DNA of 64,000 nucleotides from NCBI GenBank assembly GCA_002354095.1, contig DEKX01000037.1, forward strand, positions 66,193-130,192. Direction: 5' to 3'. This document shows, piece by piece, positions 51,020 to 59,336 of this stretch. This stretch comes from Prevotella sp. UBA2711 (lineage in GTDB: Bacteria; Bacteroidota; Bacteroidia; Bacteroidales; Bacteroidaceae). Within the stretch, counting starts at the first letter, position 1, and each line of letters begins with the position of its first letter. Under the pieces are notes generated by a model. It was not told the origin of the DNA. It saw only the letters and a list, made by a program, of their open reading frames with translations, and made no database searches. Made by a program: the position numbers and the translations under genes.

Positions 51020-51469
51020 TTACTCATTTAAAATTTCCCACGCCCTCGCCACATACGGTGCCAGTTCTTCACGTTGCCGGGTGGTCAGTCCGCACTCCAT
51101 CGTTGCCATAGCCAGCACGATGTCGCACCACACCACCTGCGTTTCCGCCTTCATCGGGGGCAGGGGTGTTTCAGGTGATAGTCCTGTCAGTCGGCACACC
51201 GTCTGCACGTAGGCGTTGATCACCCGTTCCCCTTCAGGGTCCCAACGTGCCACGATCTGCCTGATGGTTCGGCACCCATGCTTATTATAATAAGTACGTA
51301 GCAGACAAAGTGCAGCCCTGAATCCATATTCCATTGTTTCAAACTGGGCGAAGTTCCTGTCTGTAGATGGCTTCACCTCCCCCTGCCAATTAATTTTCTC
51401 ACTCTTAATAATATTCAGCGGATTATTGTTCCGAAGTCCACGTGGAAGTTTATTAATTTTTGTATTCAT
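51020..51469 (-). CDS. phage structural protein P5-like / muramidase-like protein
   Basis: 149 residues. The start LPRGLRNNNPLNIIKSEKINWQGE and FAQFETMEYGFRAALCLLRTYY match the protein annotated in Bacteroidetes as structural protein P5, which recalls tape-end or lysozyme-like phage proteins. The helical remainder has WCDIVLAMATMECG. No signal peptide. Last gene of a phage-like block on the minus strand, 72 bp after the DUF3987 gene. Confidence 0.75.
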   Translation of the reverse strand: MNTKINKLPRGLRNNNPLNIIKSEKINWQGEVKPSTDRNFAQFETMEYGFRAALCLLRTYYNKHGCRTIRQIVARWDPEGERVINAYVQTVCRLTGLSPETPLPPMKAETQVVWCDIVLAMATMECGLTTRQREELAPYVARAWEILNE

Positions 51470-51541
51470 AATTTTTCTAATCGTATCTTCAGCACGCTTT
51501 CACAAAGCGAAGCGATTGAAAGAATTCTTCAATTTTAAATT

Positions 51542-54001
51542 CTACAACATAATAGTACCTGTTTTGTGGAACAAAGCCTTCTGACTGCCCTTCTCTTCGC
51601 AAATTTTCTCTATCAGATGGTCGCGACACAGGCGCGTCACCTTCTTGCGAGCAGAGGCCTCACTACCCAGATTGAAGCAGCGAACGACGTCCTCGATGGT
51701 AAACTCATCAGGCAGACGATCAAAAGCCTCGTAGGTCTTCTGACGGCGCTGCACATTCACGCTGGCGTCCTTCAGCTTGTTGTCGAAATAGTTCTCGGCC
51801 ATCGCACCAAAGTAGTGACGCTGACAGGCGTATTGGATGTTCGTAATCAGCTCTGCCAGTCGCCAATCCACTTCATCCGTCTCAAACTCACCACACCAGT
51901 ACTGTCCTTCCTGCTTCATCTGATCCCAGTGACGCATCACAATAAACGGCGCAGCGAAGTTCAGGCCATGATAGGCACAGCGCTTCAGCAGCATCTCGTC
52001 AGCTTTCGAATCGTTCTCCTTGGCATCCTCCATGCGACGTGCCGTCCAGTCATATAACTCGTCGACAATTTTGTCGACACTCAAGAGCCCCTTCGTCTTG
52101 TCCAGCTTCTCGGCCCACACCCTCAGGCGCTCGTCGCTGTCGTAGTCCACAACACTCTCGCGACTCATCATCTCAAAGTTGGTCGCAGGCAGAGGAATAC
52201 AGGTCAGACGGGTTGCCAGTCCAGAACCAAAATTCTGCTCGTTCACCATCTTCTTCAGCGCGATGGGCGTACCTGTGTAGATGAAGTTCCAAATCACGTA
52301 GAACTCCTGGAACACACTGTCTACATTCGAGTAGGCCTGACCGTCTTCCTCGTTGTGGAACGCCTTCAATTGCAGCGCCTGCTTGTCGATGTACGCGCCA
52401 CCCTTCTGCAGCGACAGCGTGTTGTCCAGCTCCGTGTCGAACGTCAGCATGTGCAGCTGCATCGGTTCTCCGTCCACCTCCTCAACAGCATTCACCATGT
52501 CCTGAATAAACTGCGCATTACTGGTTCGTGCAGGGTGAATCCTAACCACCACCTTCGGCTTCTTGGGCTTCTCTTTATTGGCACCCTTCGTACGCATCTG
52601 CTCACGATAGGCATTGATCGCCTCTTTGCCAATCTTATCAGCCGCCACGATGGGCGAAGCCAACAGTTTGAACAATCGCGTGGCAAAGCTCTTACCACTG
52701 GCAGGATCGCCAATAATCAACGTTGAATTATTCAGCCTGCGCAGCTCCTCAGGGCGATGGTAGAACCTGTAAGTACAGCGTGTCATCAAGGTCATCAGCA
52801 GACCTCCGCCTACAAACAGCGCCGCAGGATACTGATTGCGCTTCAATCCCTTCGTAATATCCTTTATCAGCGGATACTCTTCAGCCAGAGCCTCGATCTC
52901 AGCGCCCCATTCCCACAATAGAGGGTCGATGTTTGAAGGCTGATGGCTGACATCAACTAATTTTTCACTTTTCACTATTCCCTTTTCACTCAAAATGCCA
53001 CTAAGCATTTTACTCAGTCCTTTGGGTGGCTCCTTGCAGGCAGATTCCACGATGCTGCACAGTTCCTGCTCGCCCAGTCCCAGGCGAGGCATAATCTCCA
53101 AGAGCAGCTGCTTGTTGTTGTCGCAAATAGCCCTCAGGTTCACTGCCAACTGGTACAGTTTCACATTCCTCTCACCCTCCTGTGGCTCTCCACCATTCTG
53201 TTTCCACCACGCGTCAATGATCTCGCTGTACGGAATACCTTTGAATTTCTTTTCTGAACACGAATCTGTCGAATCTGACGAATCTTTTTCCTGTGCGCAG
53301 CTATTCGTGTGATTCGTGCAATTCGTGTTCGTTAAAAACTGCTCCGTGTTCGTTTCCTCCCAAGGCCTGTAGTGTTTGTTAGCCTTCTTCGCTCCAGCAG
53401 GCACTTGTTCCTGTTTCCTCATCACGCGTACCTTCAGCAGATTATACTCTTTCTCGCACTCCTCTGCCGTCATGGGTTCCTCGAAGAGGCAATCGTCCAG
53501 ATAAGGCAGGTCTTCCTCACTGCCGCTGGTCGAGAATACCACCCGCTGCAAGTCCTTCGCGCTTGTGTCCATTTCCACTTTCAGAATCGTTGCCACGCGC
53601 ACCTGATTCTCCAGTATTGTAGTGCCCCTGCGGCGCTCACAGACCAAGTGCCAACCTCCACTGGCCGAACGTTCGAGCATCTTCAGACCAATCTCGTCCC
53701 TTTTGCTAAGAATCAGTTCCTTCAGCTGTTGTGAGTGTTCTTTATCGTAGCAGTCTACATCGTGAAAGAAGTAACTGCCGATGTTATTACAGCCTGCAAT
53801 CTGGCCATTCACATGACCTATGTTATAAGCCAGTTGCAGCAAGGCGGCCTTAGCCTTCTCGTCGCCCTGACGCGCCTTGTTCAGGTTTTCCAAATTCTGT
53901 TGCGAGCTGCGCAGCGCCATCAACTCGTCACGGTTCTTTACAGGGTGGGCAAACTTTCGCTTGTCCTTACCCTTGCATAAATATTCAATCCTGTATATCA
54001 T
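51542..54001 (-). CDS. VirE-N/BT4734-like and DUF3987 protein (primase/helicase-like)
   Basis: 819 residues. Residues 1-200 match the BT4734 or VirE N-terminal domain, a primase-like unit (NIGSYFFHDVDCYDKEH, ASGGWHLVCERR). The DUF3987 ATPase region has a Walker A near residue 430 (IIGDPASGKSFATRLFK) and a DxE-type acidic strand later. A winged-helix-like tail follows (EFTIEDVVRCFNLGSEASARKKVTRL). Such proteins occur on integrated Bacteroidetes elements and probably aid their replication. Residues 338-347 are encoded by 7-bp repeats. Confidence 0.85.
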   Translation of the reverse strand: MIYRIEYLCKGKDKRKFAHPVKNRDELMALRSSQQNLENLNKARQGDEKAKAALLQLAYNIGHVNGQIAGCNNIGSYFFHDVDCYDKEHSQQLKELILSKRDEIGLKMLERSASGGWHLVCERRRGTTILENQVRVATILKVEMDTSAKDLQRVVFSTSGSEEDLPYLDDCLFEEPMTAEECEKEYNLLKVRVMRKQEQVPAGAKKANKHYRPWEETNTEQFLTNTNCTNHTNSCAQEKDSSDSTDSCSEKKFKGIPYSEIIDAWWKQNGGEPQEGERNVKLYQLAVNLRAICDNNKQLLLEIMPRLGLGEQELCSIVESACKEPPKGLSKMLSGILSEKGIVKSEKLVDVSHQPSNIDPLLWEWGAEIEALAEEYPLIKDITKGLKRNQYPAALFVGGGLLMTLMTRCTYRFYHRPEELRRLNNSTLIIGDPASGKSFATRLFKLLASPIVAADKIGKEAINAYREQMRTKGANKEKPKKPKVVVRIHPARTSNAQFIQDMVNAVEEVDGEPMQLHMLTFDTELDNTLSLQKGGAYIDKQALQLKAFHNEEDGQAYSNVDSVFQEFYVIWNFIYTGTPIALKKMVNEQNFGSGLATRLTCIPLPATNFEMMSRESVVDYDSDERLRVWAEKLDKTKGLLSVDKIVDELYDWTARRMEDAKENDSKADEMLLKRCAYHGLNFAAPFIVMRHWDQMKQEGQYWCGEFETDEVDWRLAELITNIQYACQRHYFGAMAENYFDNKLKDASVNVQRRQKTYEAFDRLPDEFTIEDVVRCFNLGSEASARKKVTRLCRDHLIEKICEEKGSQKALFHKTGTIML
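52961..52988. repeat. four 7-bp tandem units inside the DUF3987 gene
   Basis: Plus strand: TTTTTCA, CTTTTCA, CTATTCC, CTTTTCA. On the coding strand the units read AGTGAAA-like and encode SEKGIVKSEK. Confidence 0.75.
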
Positions 54002-54006
54002 ACTGT

Positions 54007-54096
54007 CTACAGTGTTTGAAGGTCAGTAATATAGAACATATTCTCATGGCGCTCAGCGTATGCGCCCACCGCAATAATTGTTACTAATGCTTCCAT
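54007..54096 (-). CDS. candidate 29-residue small protein
   Basis: ATG to TAG on the minus strand, starting MEALVTIIAVGAYAERHENM. It fills the gap between the 110-residue protein and the DUF3987 gene, ending five bases before the latter's start, and begins 21 bases after the former. A short hydrophobic N-terminus is followed by a polar tail. Spacing is the only support. Confidence 0.4.
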   Translation of the reverse strand: MEALVTIIAVGAYAERHENMFYITDLQTL

Positions 54097-54117
54097 GTCG
54101 CTTTTAAATTATTAGGT

Positions 54118-54450
54118 TTAACAAAACTCGATGAGGTCCAGTTCTTGTTCAATTAGGGCGTTCTTCGCATCCTGGTTGTGCTCATTGAGCAGCTCGATGA
54201 CCTGCGCCGTGCAGGAATCCTTCGGAAAACTGCCGAACACCTTGATGCGCTCCATCGACTCCTTCACCCATCCCCACGGCAACTTCTTCACCATGCGGTC
54301 CTTCTCGCGCACTCGCGGCTGGCGGTTATACGCCTTGAAGGTTAAACGACCTGTGTTCTCGTCCACATACAGAACACCTTCCACTCGCTTGCCTGCGATG
54401 AGCTTTGTCATCAGCTCCAGGGCATCCAAAATAAAAATGTACTTTTTCAT
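54118..54450 (-). CDS. hypothetical protein of the phage-like block
   Basis: 110 residues, no signal peptide or membrane helix. Contains a basic central stretch (YNRQPRVREKDRMVKKLPWGWVKESMERIKVFG), then a helix rich in Asn/Gln/Glu. Several Bacteroidetes elements encode similar proteins next to VirE-N/DUF3987 genes; the function is unknown. It may bind nucleic acid on account of the basic patch, which is a guess. Confidence 0.7.
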   Translation of the reverse strand: MKKYIFILDALELMTKLIAGKRVEGVLYVDENTGRLTFKAYNRQPRVREKDRMVKKLPWGWVKESMERIKVFGSFPKDSCTAQVIELLNEHNQDAKNALIEQELDLIEFC

Positions 54451-54554
54451 AATCGATTCGAATTAGTGAGCTTTGGAAAGCGGGTTTTAGTTTGAGCTCA
54501 ATTCGTACGTACACATTTCCACGCTCATCCTCCGACTCGGTTATTTTAAAATTG

Positions 54555-54824
54555 TTATTTGATAATTATTTCCTGCGTTCCCCTTTGGCGGACCACGCCA
54601 CCGTTTTGCAGTCCGGCATTCTTCAGTCCGTCACACATCTGCCAGTGGCGGCAACAGAACTGCTGACGTACCTTCAACTGCATTTTCTTACACGTACGCT
54701 CGCCGTCGTTCTCTACTTCCTTAAACTGGCACGAGGCACACATCTTCTTCACTGTGATGCCATAGGCATTCACGCTAACTTCTGAATGTTTCATTGTTTG
54801 AAATCTAATTTGTTCTAACATCAT
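54555..54824 (-). CDS. small Cys-rich protein, possible zinc-binding
   Basis: 89 residues from 54824; the ATG at 54794 (MKHSEV) is the other choice. Cysteines are arranged as CASC, then single, then CC and C (MCASCQFKEVENDGERTC, QFCCRHWQMC), which suggests a small metal-binding fold. A TATCTTTG box 40 bp upstream fits the longer start. It begins the sub-operon leading to the DUF3987 gene. Confidence 0.72.
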   Translation of the reverse strand: MMLEQIRFQTMKHSEVSVNAYGITVKKMCASCQFKEVENDGERTCKKMQLKVRQQFCCRHWQMCDGLKNAGLQNGGVVRQRGTQEIIIK

Positions 54825-54863
54825 TTTACCTGTTTAAGAATCCTTCATTTCTGATTACGCTGG

Positions 54864-54871
54864 CAAAGATA
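54864..54871 (-). promoter_or_regulatory. -7 promoter box
   Basis: TATCTTTG on the minus strand upstream of the Cys-rich gene. Confidence 0.65.
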
Positions 54872-54967
54872 GAACAAAAAAAAGTGACGTACCTTACGAA
54901 AAAGTACGTCACGAACAAATCCCCGAACACAGGAACAAATAACCGAACAACTACCCGAAAACTAAAC

Positions 54968-55432
54968 CTAAGTAGCCTTGAAAATATTCAAAAATCGCTT
55001 ACCGACATTGATTCTTCGCTTAGCCTCCGTCGTGTCACAATCAACGAATGTCCAGTCAGGGAAACGACCCGTAAAGGTGTTTTGCTTCTTGTTGATGCTG
55101 TCTTCCGACGGCAGGCGCTCAACGTCCGCCGCTTTCAGATAGGCGATAAACGATGCCGGCGTATTGAAATAAGGCATGTCGTTAGTATGATTCATCACCT
55201 CCATCACCCACGTATAGTCATACAAATACTTCAGCACGCCCTCGTCCCACAATCCCTGCACAGCCATCCCTACGCGCACGTCGGTTGCTGCCGTGTTATC
55301 GTCGCCGGTCTCTCTGATGCAGTCATTCGTCTCATCCACATGCACCTCTCCCTTATCGATACAGAGGTTTACCACCTTGTTGTCATGGACATCGATATAC
55401 GACCCCTGTACATAAACCTTATTCCCTGCCAT
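54968..55432 (-). CDS. hypothetical protein of the phage-like block
   Basis: 154 residues. The first 25 residues are strand-rich (NKVYVQGSYIDVHDNKVVNL), resembling the N-terminus typical of DUF6043/DUF-type Bacteroidetes element proteins; the C-terminal part is mixed (WVMEVMNHTNDMPYFNTPASFIAYLKA, WTFVDCDTTEAKRRINVGKRFLNIF). It overlaps the coiled-coil gene by 14 bases. I do not recognise the family with confidence. Confidence 0.7.
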   Translation of the reverse strand: MAGNKVYVQGSYIDVHDNKVVNLCIDKGEVHVDETNDCIRETGDDNTAATDVRVGMAVQGLWDEGVLKYLYDYTWVMEVMNHTNDMPYFNTPASFIAYLKAADVERLPSEDSINKKQNTFTGRFPDWTFVDCDTTEAKRRINVGKRFLNIFKAT

Positions 55433-55697
55433 AGCTCACCATATTATTATTGTGAATATCGTTGTAGTTGCCAGCCACCTGCAGCACATGCACCTCCGTC
55501 GTCTGTCGCCGCAATGACTCGTTCTCGTTCCTTAGCCTTTCGTTCTCGGACATCACCTCCGTCACAGCATCAATAGCATGGAAGAATCCATCCATCAACT
55601 CGGCTTTCTCCATCATTTGCTCGCGCTCCCGTTCGAGCGCACGACGCGCATCGCGTGTCGCCTCCTTCATCTCTTCAGCATTCCATCTTTGTTTCAT
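55419..55697 (-). CDS. coiled-coil hypothetical protein
   Basis: 92 residues from MKQRWNAEE (an ATG also lies four codons upstream). Two coiled-coil stretches: KEATRDARRALEREREQ and NERLRNENESLRRQ. The C-terminal part VAGNYNDIHNNNMVSYG resembles the strand region at the start of the next gene (VQGSYIDVHDNKVV), suggesting a shared short motif in the two neighbours. First gene of the block, behind an operator-like palindrome. Confidence 0.7.
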   Translation of the reverse strand: MKQRWNAEEMKEATRDARRALEREREQMMEKAELMDGFFHAIDAVTEVMSENERLRNENESLRRQTTEVHVLQVAGNYNDIHNNNMVSYGRE

Positions 55698-55778
55698 GAT
55701 GTTTCTCATTTTAATTATTTTTAGTTATACATTATATGATTGCCAAGGCATAGCATCCTGTCTTTTGCAATTCAAATG

Positions 55779-55786
55779 CAAAAATA
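55779..55786 (-). promoter_or_regulatory. -7 promoter box of the phage-like block
   Basis: TATTTTTG on the minus strand, about 80 bp upstream of the first gene. Confidence 0.5.
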
Positions 55787-55787
55787 A

Positions 55788-55822
55788 TAGTAGGGTGTAC
55801 TATAAGTCAGGACACCCTACTA
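55788..55822. promoter_or_regulatory. operator-like perfect inverted repeat
   Basis: TAGTAGGGTGT and ACACCCTACTA, 11-bp arms around 13 bases. It lies immediately upstream of the -7 box of the phage-like block and so covers its -33 region. Confidence 0.6.
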
Positions 55823-55852
55823 AACTTTAACCTCTTTTAAGATTTTAATCCC

Positions 55853-55939
55853 TTAACCGTTAACTGTTAACCCTTAACCCTTAACCGTTATATGTCCTTC
55901 AGCCTTCATCCATCAGACATCTTACATCAAACATCCTCA
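55853..55939. repeat. two successive 7-bp repeat arrays
   Basis: First array 55853-55887: TTAACCG, TTAACTG, TTAACCC, TTAACCC, TTAACCG. Second array 55898-55939: six degenerate units of the type (A/T)TCNN(A/C)C. Both have a period of exactly seven. They lie between the phage-like block and hsdR. Confidence 0.8.
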
Positions 55940-55957
55940 GTACCAGCCCCTGGTGTC

Positions 55958-58900
55958 TCATGCCGTTATTGAAATAACCTGATGGATTTCTTTGACGAAA
56001 TTCTTTAGGCTGACAAAATTATCTCCAAAGGTACCTCGCCAATTATATGCCTTTAATGGATACTCCATGAAGTTCCTAACCTCTATATCGCCATTTACGC
56101 TAACATAGTCGAGAATATTCTTCAGGTATCTTTCTTGTTCTGACGTCAGGTTGTTGTCGTTGATAAACTTCTGATATATCTGGAGGGCTTTCTTTCTGTC
56201 TATGCCATTGACGACACGGATGAATGCAGCCACATTTGTTTTATATGGATGTCCCTCTGCCAGTTCGTCAAACTCTTCACGACTGCCAAGTTCTTCAAAG
56301 AATACTCGCTCCAGTTCTGCGAAATCCGCTGGTGTCAACTGCTCAAACTGCTGTATCTTCTGAAGTGTAGGATTACCTGTATTTTGTGCCAGATAATCTA
56401 CCACTCTTTGCTTGTAAGAAGTACGGATAACAGGATCTTCTTCACCCTCTTCTATCAGGTATGGGTCTTCAATGTCAATAATAAACTTCTCTTTCTTTCT
56501 GGCCTCTTCAAGCAGCTTTATCAAGTCTCTCAGTTCTGTCCTTACGCTTTCAAGACTGTCAAGGCTCTCATTCGCCCAGAATGGTGGTTGCTGAACCTCT
56601 CGGATGGTGTCTAAATGCTTCATCACAGCAGGTATTGAGCCCTTCTTTTCCAGATGGGCAGCAACATTTACTACAACCTGCCTATACTGTCCCACACGAA
56701 CTGTAGAGTCGATATGAGCCAACTGCAGATGAAGCATGATGACGTCGAATTTCTTGGCAGATTCATCATCATCATCTTGTGGTATCAGCTTCCCTATTTC
56801 CTTCAGGCGCAAAACATCTACCTCTGAGAGATATGTCCATTTTTCCTTGTCTCGGAATGGCTCTATGATGTTCCAATATGGGCGAGCATCCTTTCGCTCC
56901 TTCACAATGCCGTTTACCTGTTGGTGCAACAGCACCTTCAGGTCGTCATGCATCTTCTTGTCAAAAGCCTTCTCCTGATGCTCGGCACTTTGCAGTTCCT
57001 TTGCTATGTCCAGTCGCAGAGAGAAGAGTCTTTCTGTCAATGACTTGCTGTTTGAAGCATCTATGCCATCAGGTTTCTTTGAGAAATAATCGAAGTTGCC
57101 ACACCAGTCAAAGATATAGAAGCATTCCTTGTCCTTACCCTCTCCGAAGATGTTAGGACAAAGGCGAGTTCCTCGACCTATCATCTGCTCAAACTTGATC
57201 TTCGACTTCACAATCTTGAAGAAGACCAGATTCAATACTTCTGGCACATCAATACCAGTGTCAAGCATATCCACACTGACAGCTATCTGAGGCATGCTTT
57301 CTGCAACCTTGAATTTTGCTATCAGCTTATCATGATAGTTCACCTGATTGTCTATCAACTGGCAATAGTCTGCCCCACGATTGGGGAATAGTGCATGGAA
57401 GCGTTCCACTATTCTCTCAGCATGCTTGTGATTATAGGCAAAGATGATCGTCTTTCCTATATCTTCGCCACTCTTAATCTTCAAGCCGTTCTCCATCAGT
57501 TCTGACAATACATTGTCTATCGTATCGTCATTGATGAGGTAACGGAATATCTCGTTTCCTTCTATGTCACGATGGTATTCCGCATTGGGGTCAATGCCCT
57601 TCAGCATCTTCTCGTAGTCCCACACTTTTTCCAGTTCCTCGCGCTGTTCTGGAGTCAGTTCGTCATACTTGATGCCCCTATTTATCATCTTCGAGAAATG
57701 ACGCTTTGCCTTGTAAGCCACAAGGTATCCATCATTAACTGCCTCGTCAAAGGTATATTCAAAGTTCGGCTCATTCTCCAGCTCCAGCAATCGGAAGGTA
57801 TTCTTGTCTATCTCGTCACGAGGTGTTGCTGTCAGACCTATCAACAACGAATCAAAGTATTGGAAGATGGCTCCATACTTTCCAAATACCGATCTGTGGG
57901 CCTCATCTATGATGATCAGGTCAAAATGTCCTACGCTGAACTTCACATCATACTCATTGATGTAGTTGATCATCGTCTGGTAGGTGGAGAAAATGAATCG
58001 AGCCTCTAAGTCTGGCTCATCATCGTCTGACAGTGATGCCATCGACTCACTGGGCAACAGCTTTTCGAAATTGCCCCTTGCCTGACCAACCAATTCTGTT
58101 CTGTCGGCAAGGAACAACACATGCTTTATCCAGTCGTTATTTGACAGCACCTTGCAAAGCGAAATGCTCACTCGCGTCTTTCCTGTACCAGTGGCCAGCA
58201 CCAGCAATCCACGACGATGCTTCATGTTGAGCCATTCCACCAGGCTCTTGATGGCAGTCTTCTGATAAGGTCTGTCAGTAATTGTCTCGTCTATGGTCAT
58301 GTCCTTGATGTCAGCCCTGCCACGTTTCTGCATGATATATTCCAGGTCGTCATGACTATGGAATGAGATGACTTCTCTGTCAGGATATCCCAAGCCGTCA
58401 ATCACCTTGGTGACATAACCATTGGTATAGTATATGACAGGTCGGATACCATATTTCTTTTCCAGACAGTCAGCATACAGTATGGCCTGCGCTCTGCCTT
58501 TTCCTGCATTCTGTATGGTACTCTTGGCCTCTACGACTGCCAAAGGTTTTCCACCTCTGCTAAACAGTACATAGTCGCAATAGCCCTTACCGCTTGGATT
58601 GGGCATGCCTTCCACCTCAACCTCAATGCAAGCCTTTCCACCTTGTATGTCGCCCTTTACTGTCAGGATGTCCCACTTTGCTTCATTCAGCATATAGTCA
58701 ATGAGACACCTTCTTGTCACTGCCTCGCTGGCAAGCGACTCCTTTGGCGTTTCTACAGGCTTTACAGGATTGTCTATCACCTCCTTGGGAACGCTGTCAA
58801 CAACCTCTTGCGACACTTGTGGCTCAGGAGATGTTAACACCTGCATTCCAGGCAGCACCTGTGGCACCAAAGTGGCGTCAAAGGCTACGATGTTCTTTAT

Positions 58901-59299
58901 CGCCTTCCAACGATACAGAAAGCCCTCCACTACATAGAATAGAGCCCTCAAGCAGATGAAGGCATCATTCTTCTTGATCTCTTGTGTCCCTGTATGAGAA
59001 GCATAGTTGCCAAACTTCTTGACGGTATAGATATTCTTCTGAAACTCCCAGTCATAGTTGATGAAGGCATCCATCTCCGGATGCTTCAGCATATCGTTAA
59101 GTGATTCCTTCTGCTCCACCGTGGCTGATGCCATAGCCAGATGGTGCCTTACCAGCCATTCCAATGCCTTACGGGCATTAGTAGCAGACTCCTCTGGGTA
59201 AGAGTTCTGAAATATTTCTGCCTTATCGCAATACGCATGCAGTTTGCTGAAGCTCGGAATATGCTGAGCTAATAGTTGGATAAAGTCGAAATTCTTCAT
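55958..59299 (-). CDS. hsdR: type I restriction enzyme, R subunit
   Basis: 1113 residues. Residues 20-130 are an N-terminal DUF4145-like helical domain. The PD-(D/E)XK nuclease follows with Asp242 and Glu257-Ala-Lys259 (VVEAKST). The SF2 motor has Walker A ATGTGKT at 369-375, DEAH at 465-468, TATPRDE (motif III) and QMIGRGTR (motif VI). The C-terminal helical region binds HsdM. It translocates and cuts unmodified DNA. All key residues are present. It lies 37 bp after hsdS. Confidence 0.96.
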   Translation of the reverse strand: MKNFDFIQLLAQHIPSFSKLHAYCDKAEIFQNSYPEESATNARKALEWLVRHHLAMASATVEQKESLNDMLKHPEMDAFINYDWEFQKNIYTVKKFGNYASHTGTQEIKKNDAFICLRALFYVVEGFLYRWKAIKNIVAFDATLVPQVLPGMQVLTSPEPQVSQEVVDSVPKEVIDNPVKPVETPKESLASEAVTRRCLIDYMLNEAKWDILTVKGDIQGGKACIEVEVEGMPNPSGKGYCDYVLFSRGGKPLAVVEAKSTIQNAGKGRAQAILYADCLEKKYGIRPVIYYTNGYVTKVIDGLGYPDREVISFHSHDDLEYIMQKRGRADIKDMTIDETITDRPYQKTAIKSLVEWLNMKHRRGLLVLATGTGKTRVSISLCKVLSNNDWIKHVLFLADRTELVGQARGNFEKLLPSESMASLSDDDEPDLEARFIFSTYQTMINYINEYDVKFSVGHFDLIIIDEAHRSVFGKYGAIFQYFDSLLIGLTATPRDEIDKNTFRLLELENEPNFEYTFDEAVNDGYLVAYKAKRHFSKMINRGIKYDELTPEQREELEKVWDYEKMLKGIDPNAEYHRDIEGNEIFRYLINDDTIDNVLSELMENGLKIKSGEDIGKTIIFAYNHKHAERIVERFHALFPNRGADYCQLIDNQVNYHDKLIAKFKVAESMPQIAVSVDMLDTGIDVPEVLNLVFFKIVKSKIKFEQMIGRGTRLCPNIFGEGKDKECFYIFDWCGNFDYFSKKPDGIDASNSKSLTERLFSLRLDIAKELQSAEHQEKAFDKKMHDDLKVLLHQQVNGIVKERKDARPYWNIIEPFRDKEKWTYLSEVDVLRLKEIGKLIPQDDDDESAKKFDVIMLHLQLAHIDSTVRVGQYRQVVVNVAAHLEKKGSIPAVMKHLDTIREVQQPPFWANESLDSLESVRTELRDLIKLLEEARKKEKFIIDIEDPYLIEEGEEDPVIRTSYKQRVVDYLAQNTGNPTLQKIQQFEQLTPADFAELERVFFEELGSREEFDELAEGHPYKTNVAAFIRVVNGIDRKKALQIYQKFINDNNLTSEQERYLKNILDYVSVNGDIEVRNFMEYPLKAYNWRGTFGDNFVSLKNFVKEIHQVISITA

Positions 59300-59336
59300 A
59301 TCACTTAATTTTTAGTCAAACCATCACTTAACGTTT

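Noticed and set aside
54884..55576. 230-residue plus-strand frame
   Set aside because: Antisense to two block genes that overlap each other in operon fashion; no start signal or recognisable motif.
55853..55939. CRISPR-like array
   Set aside because: Units are 7 bp, contiguous and have no spacers; no cas genes are in the window.
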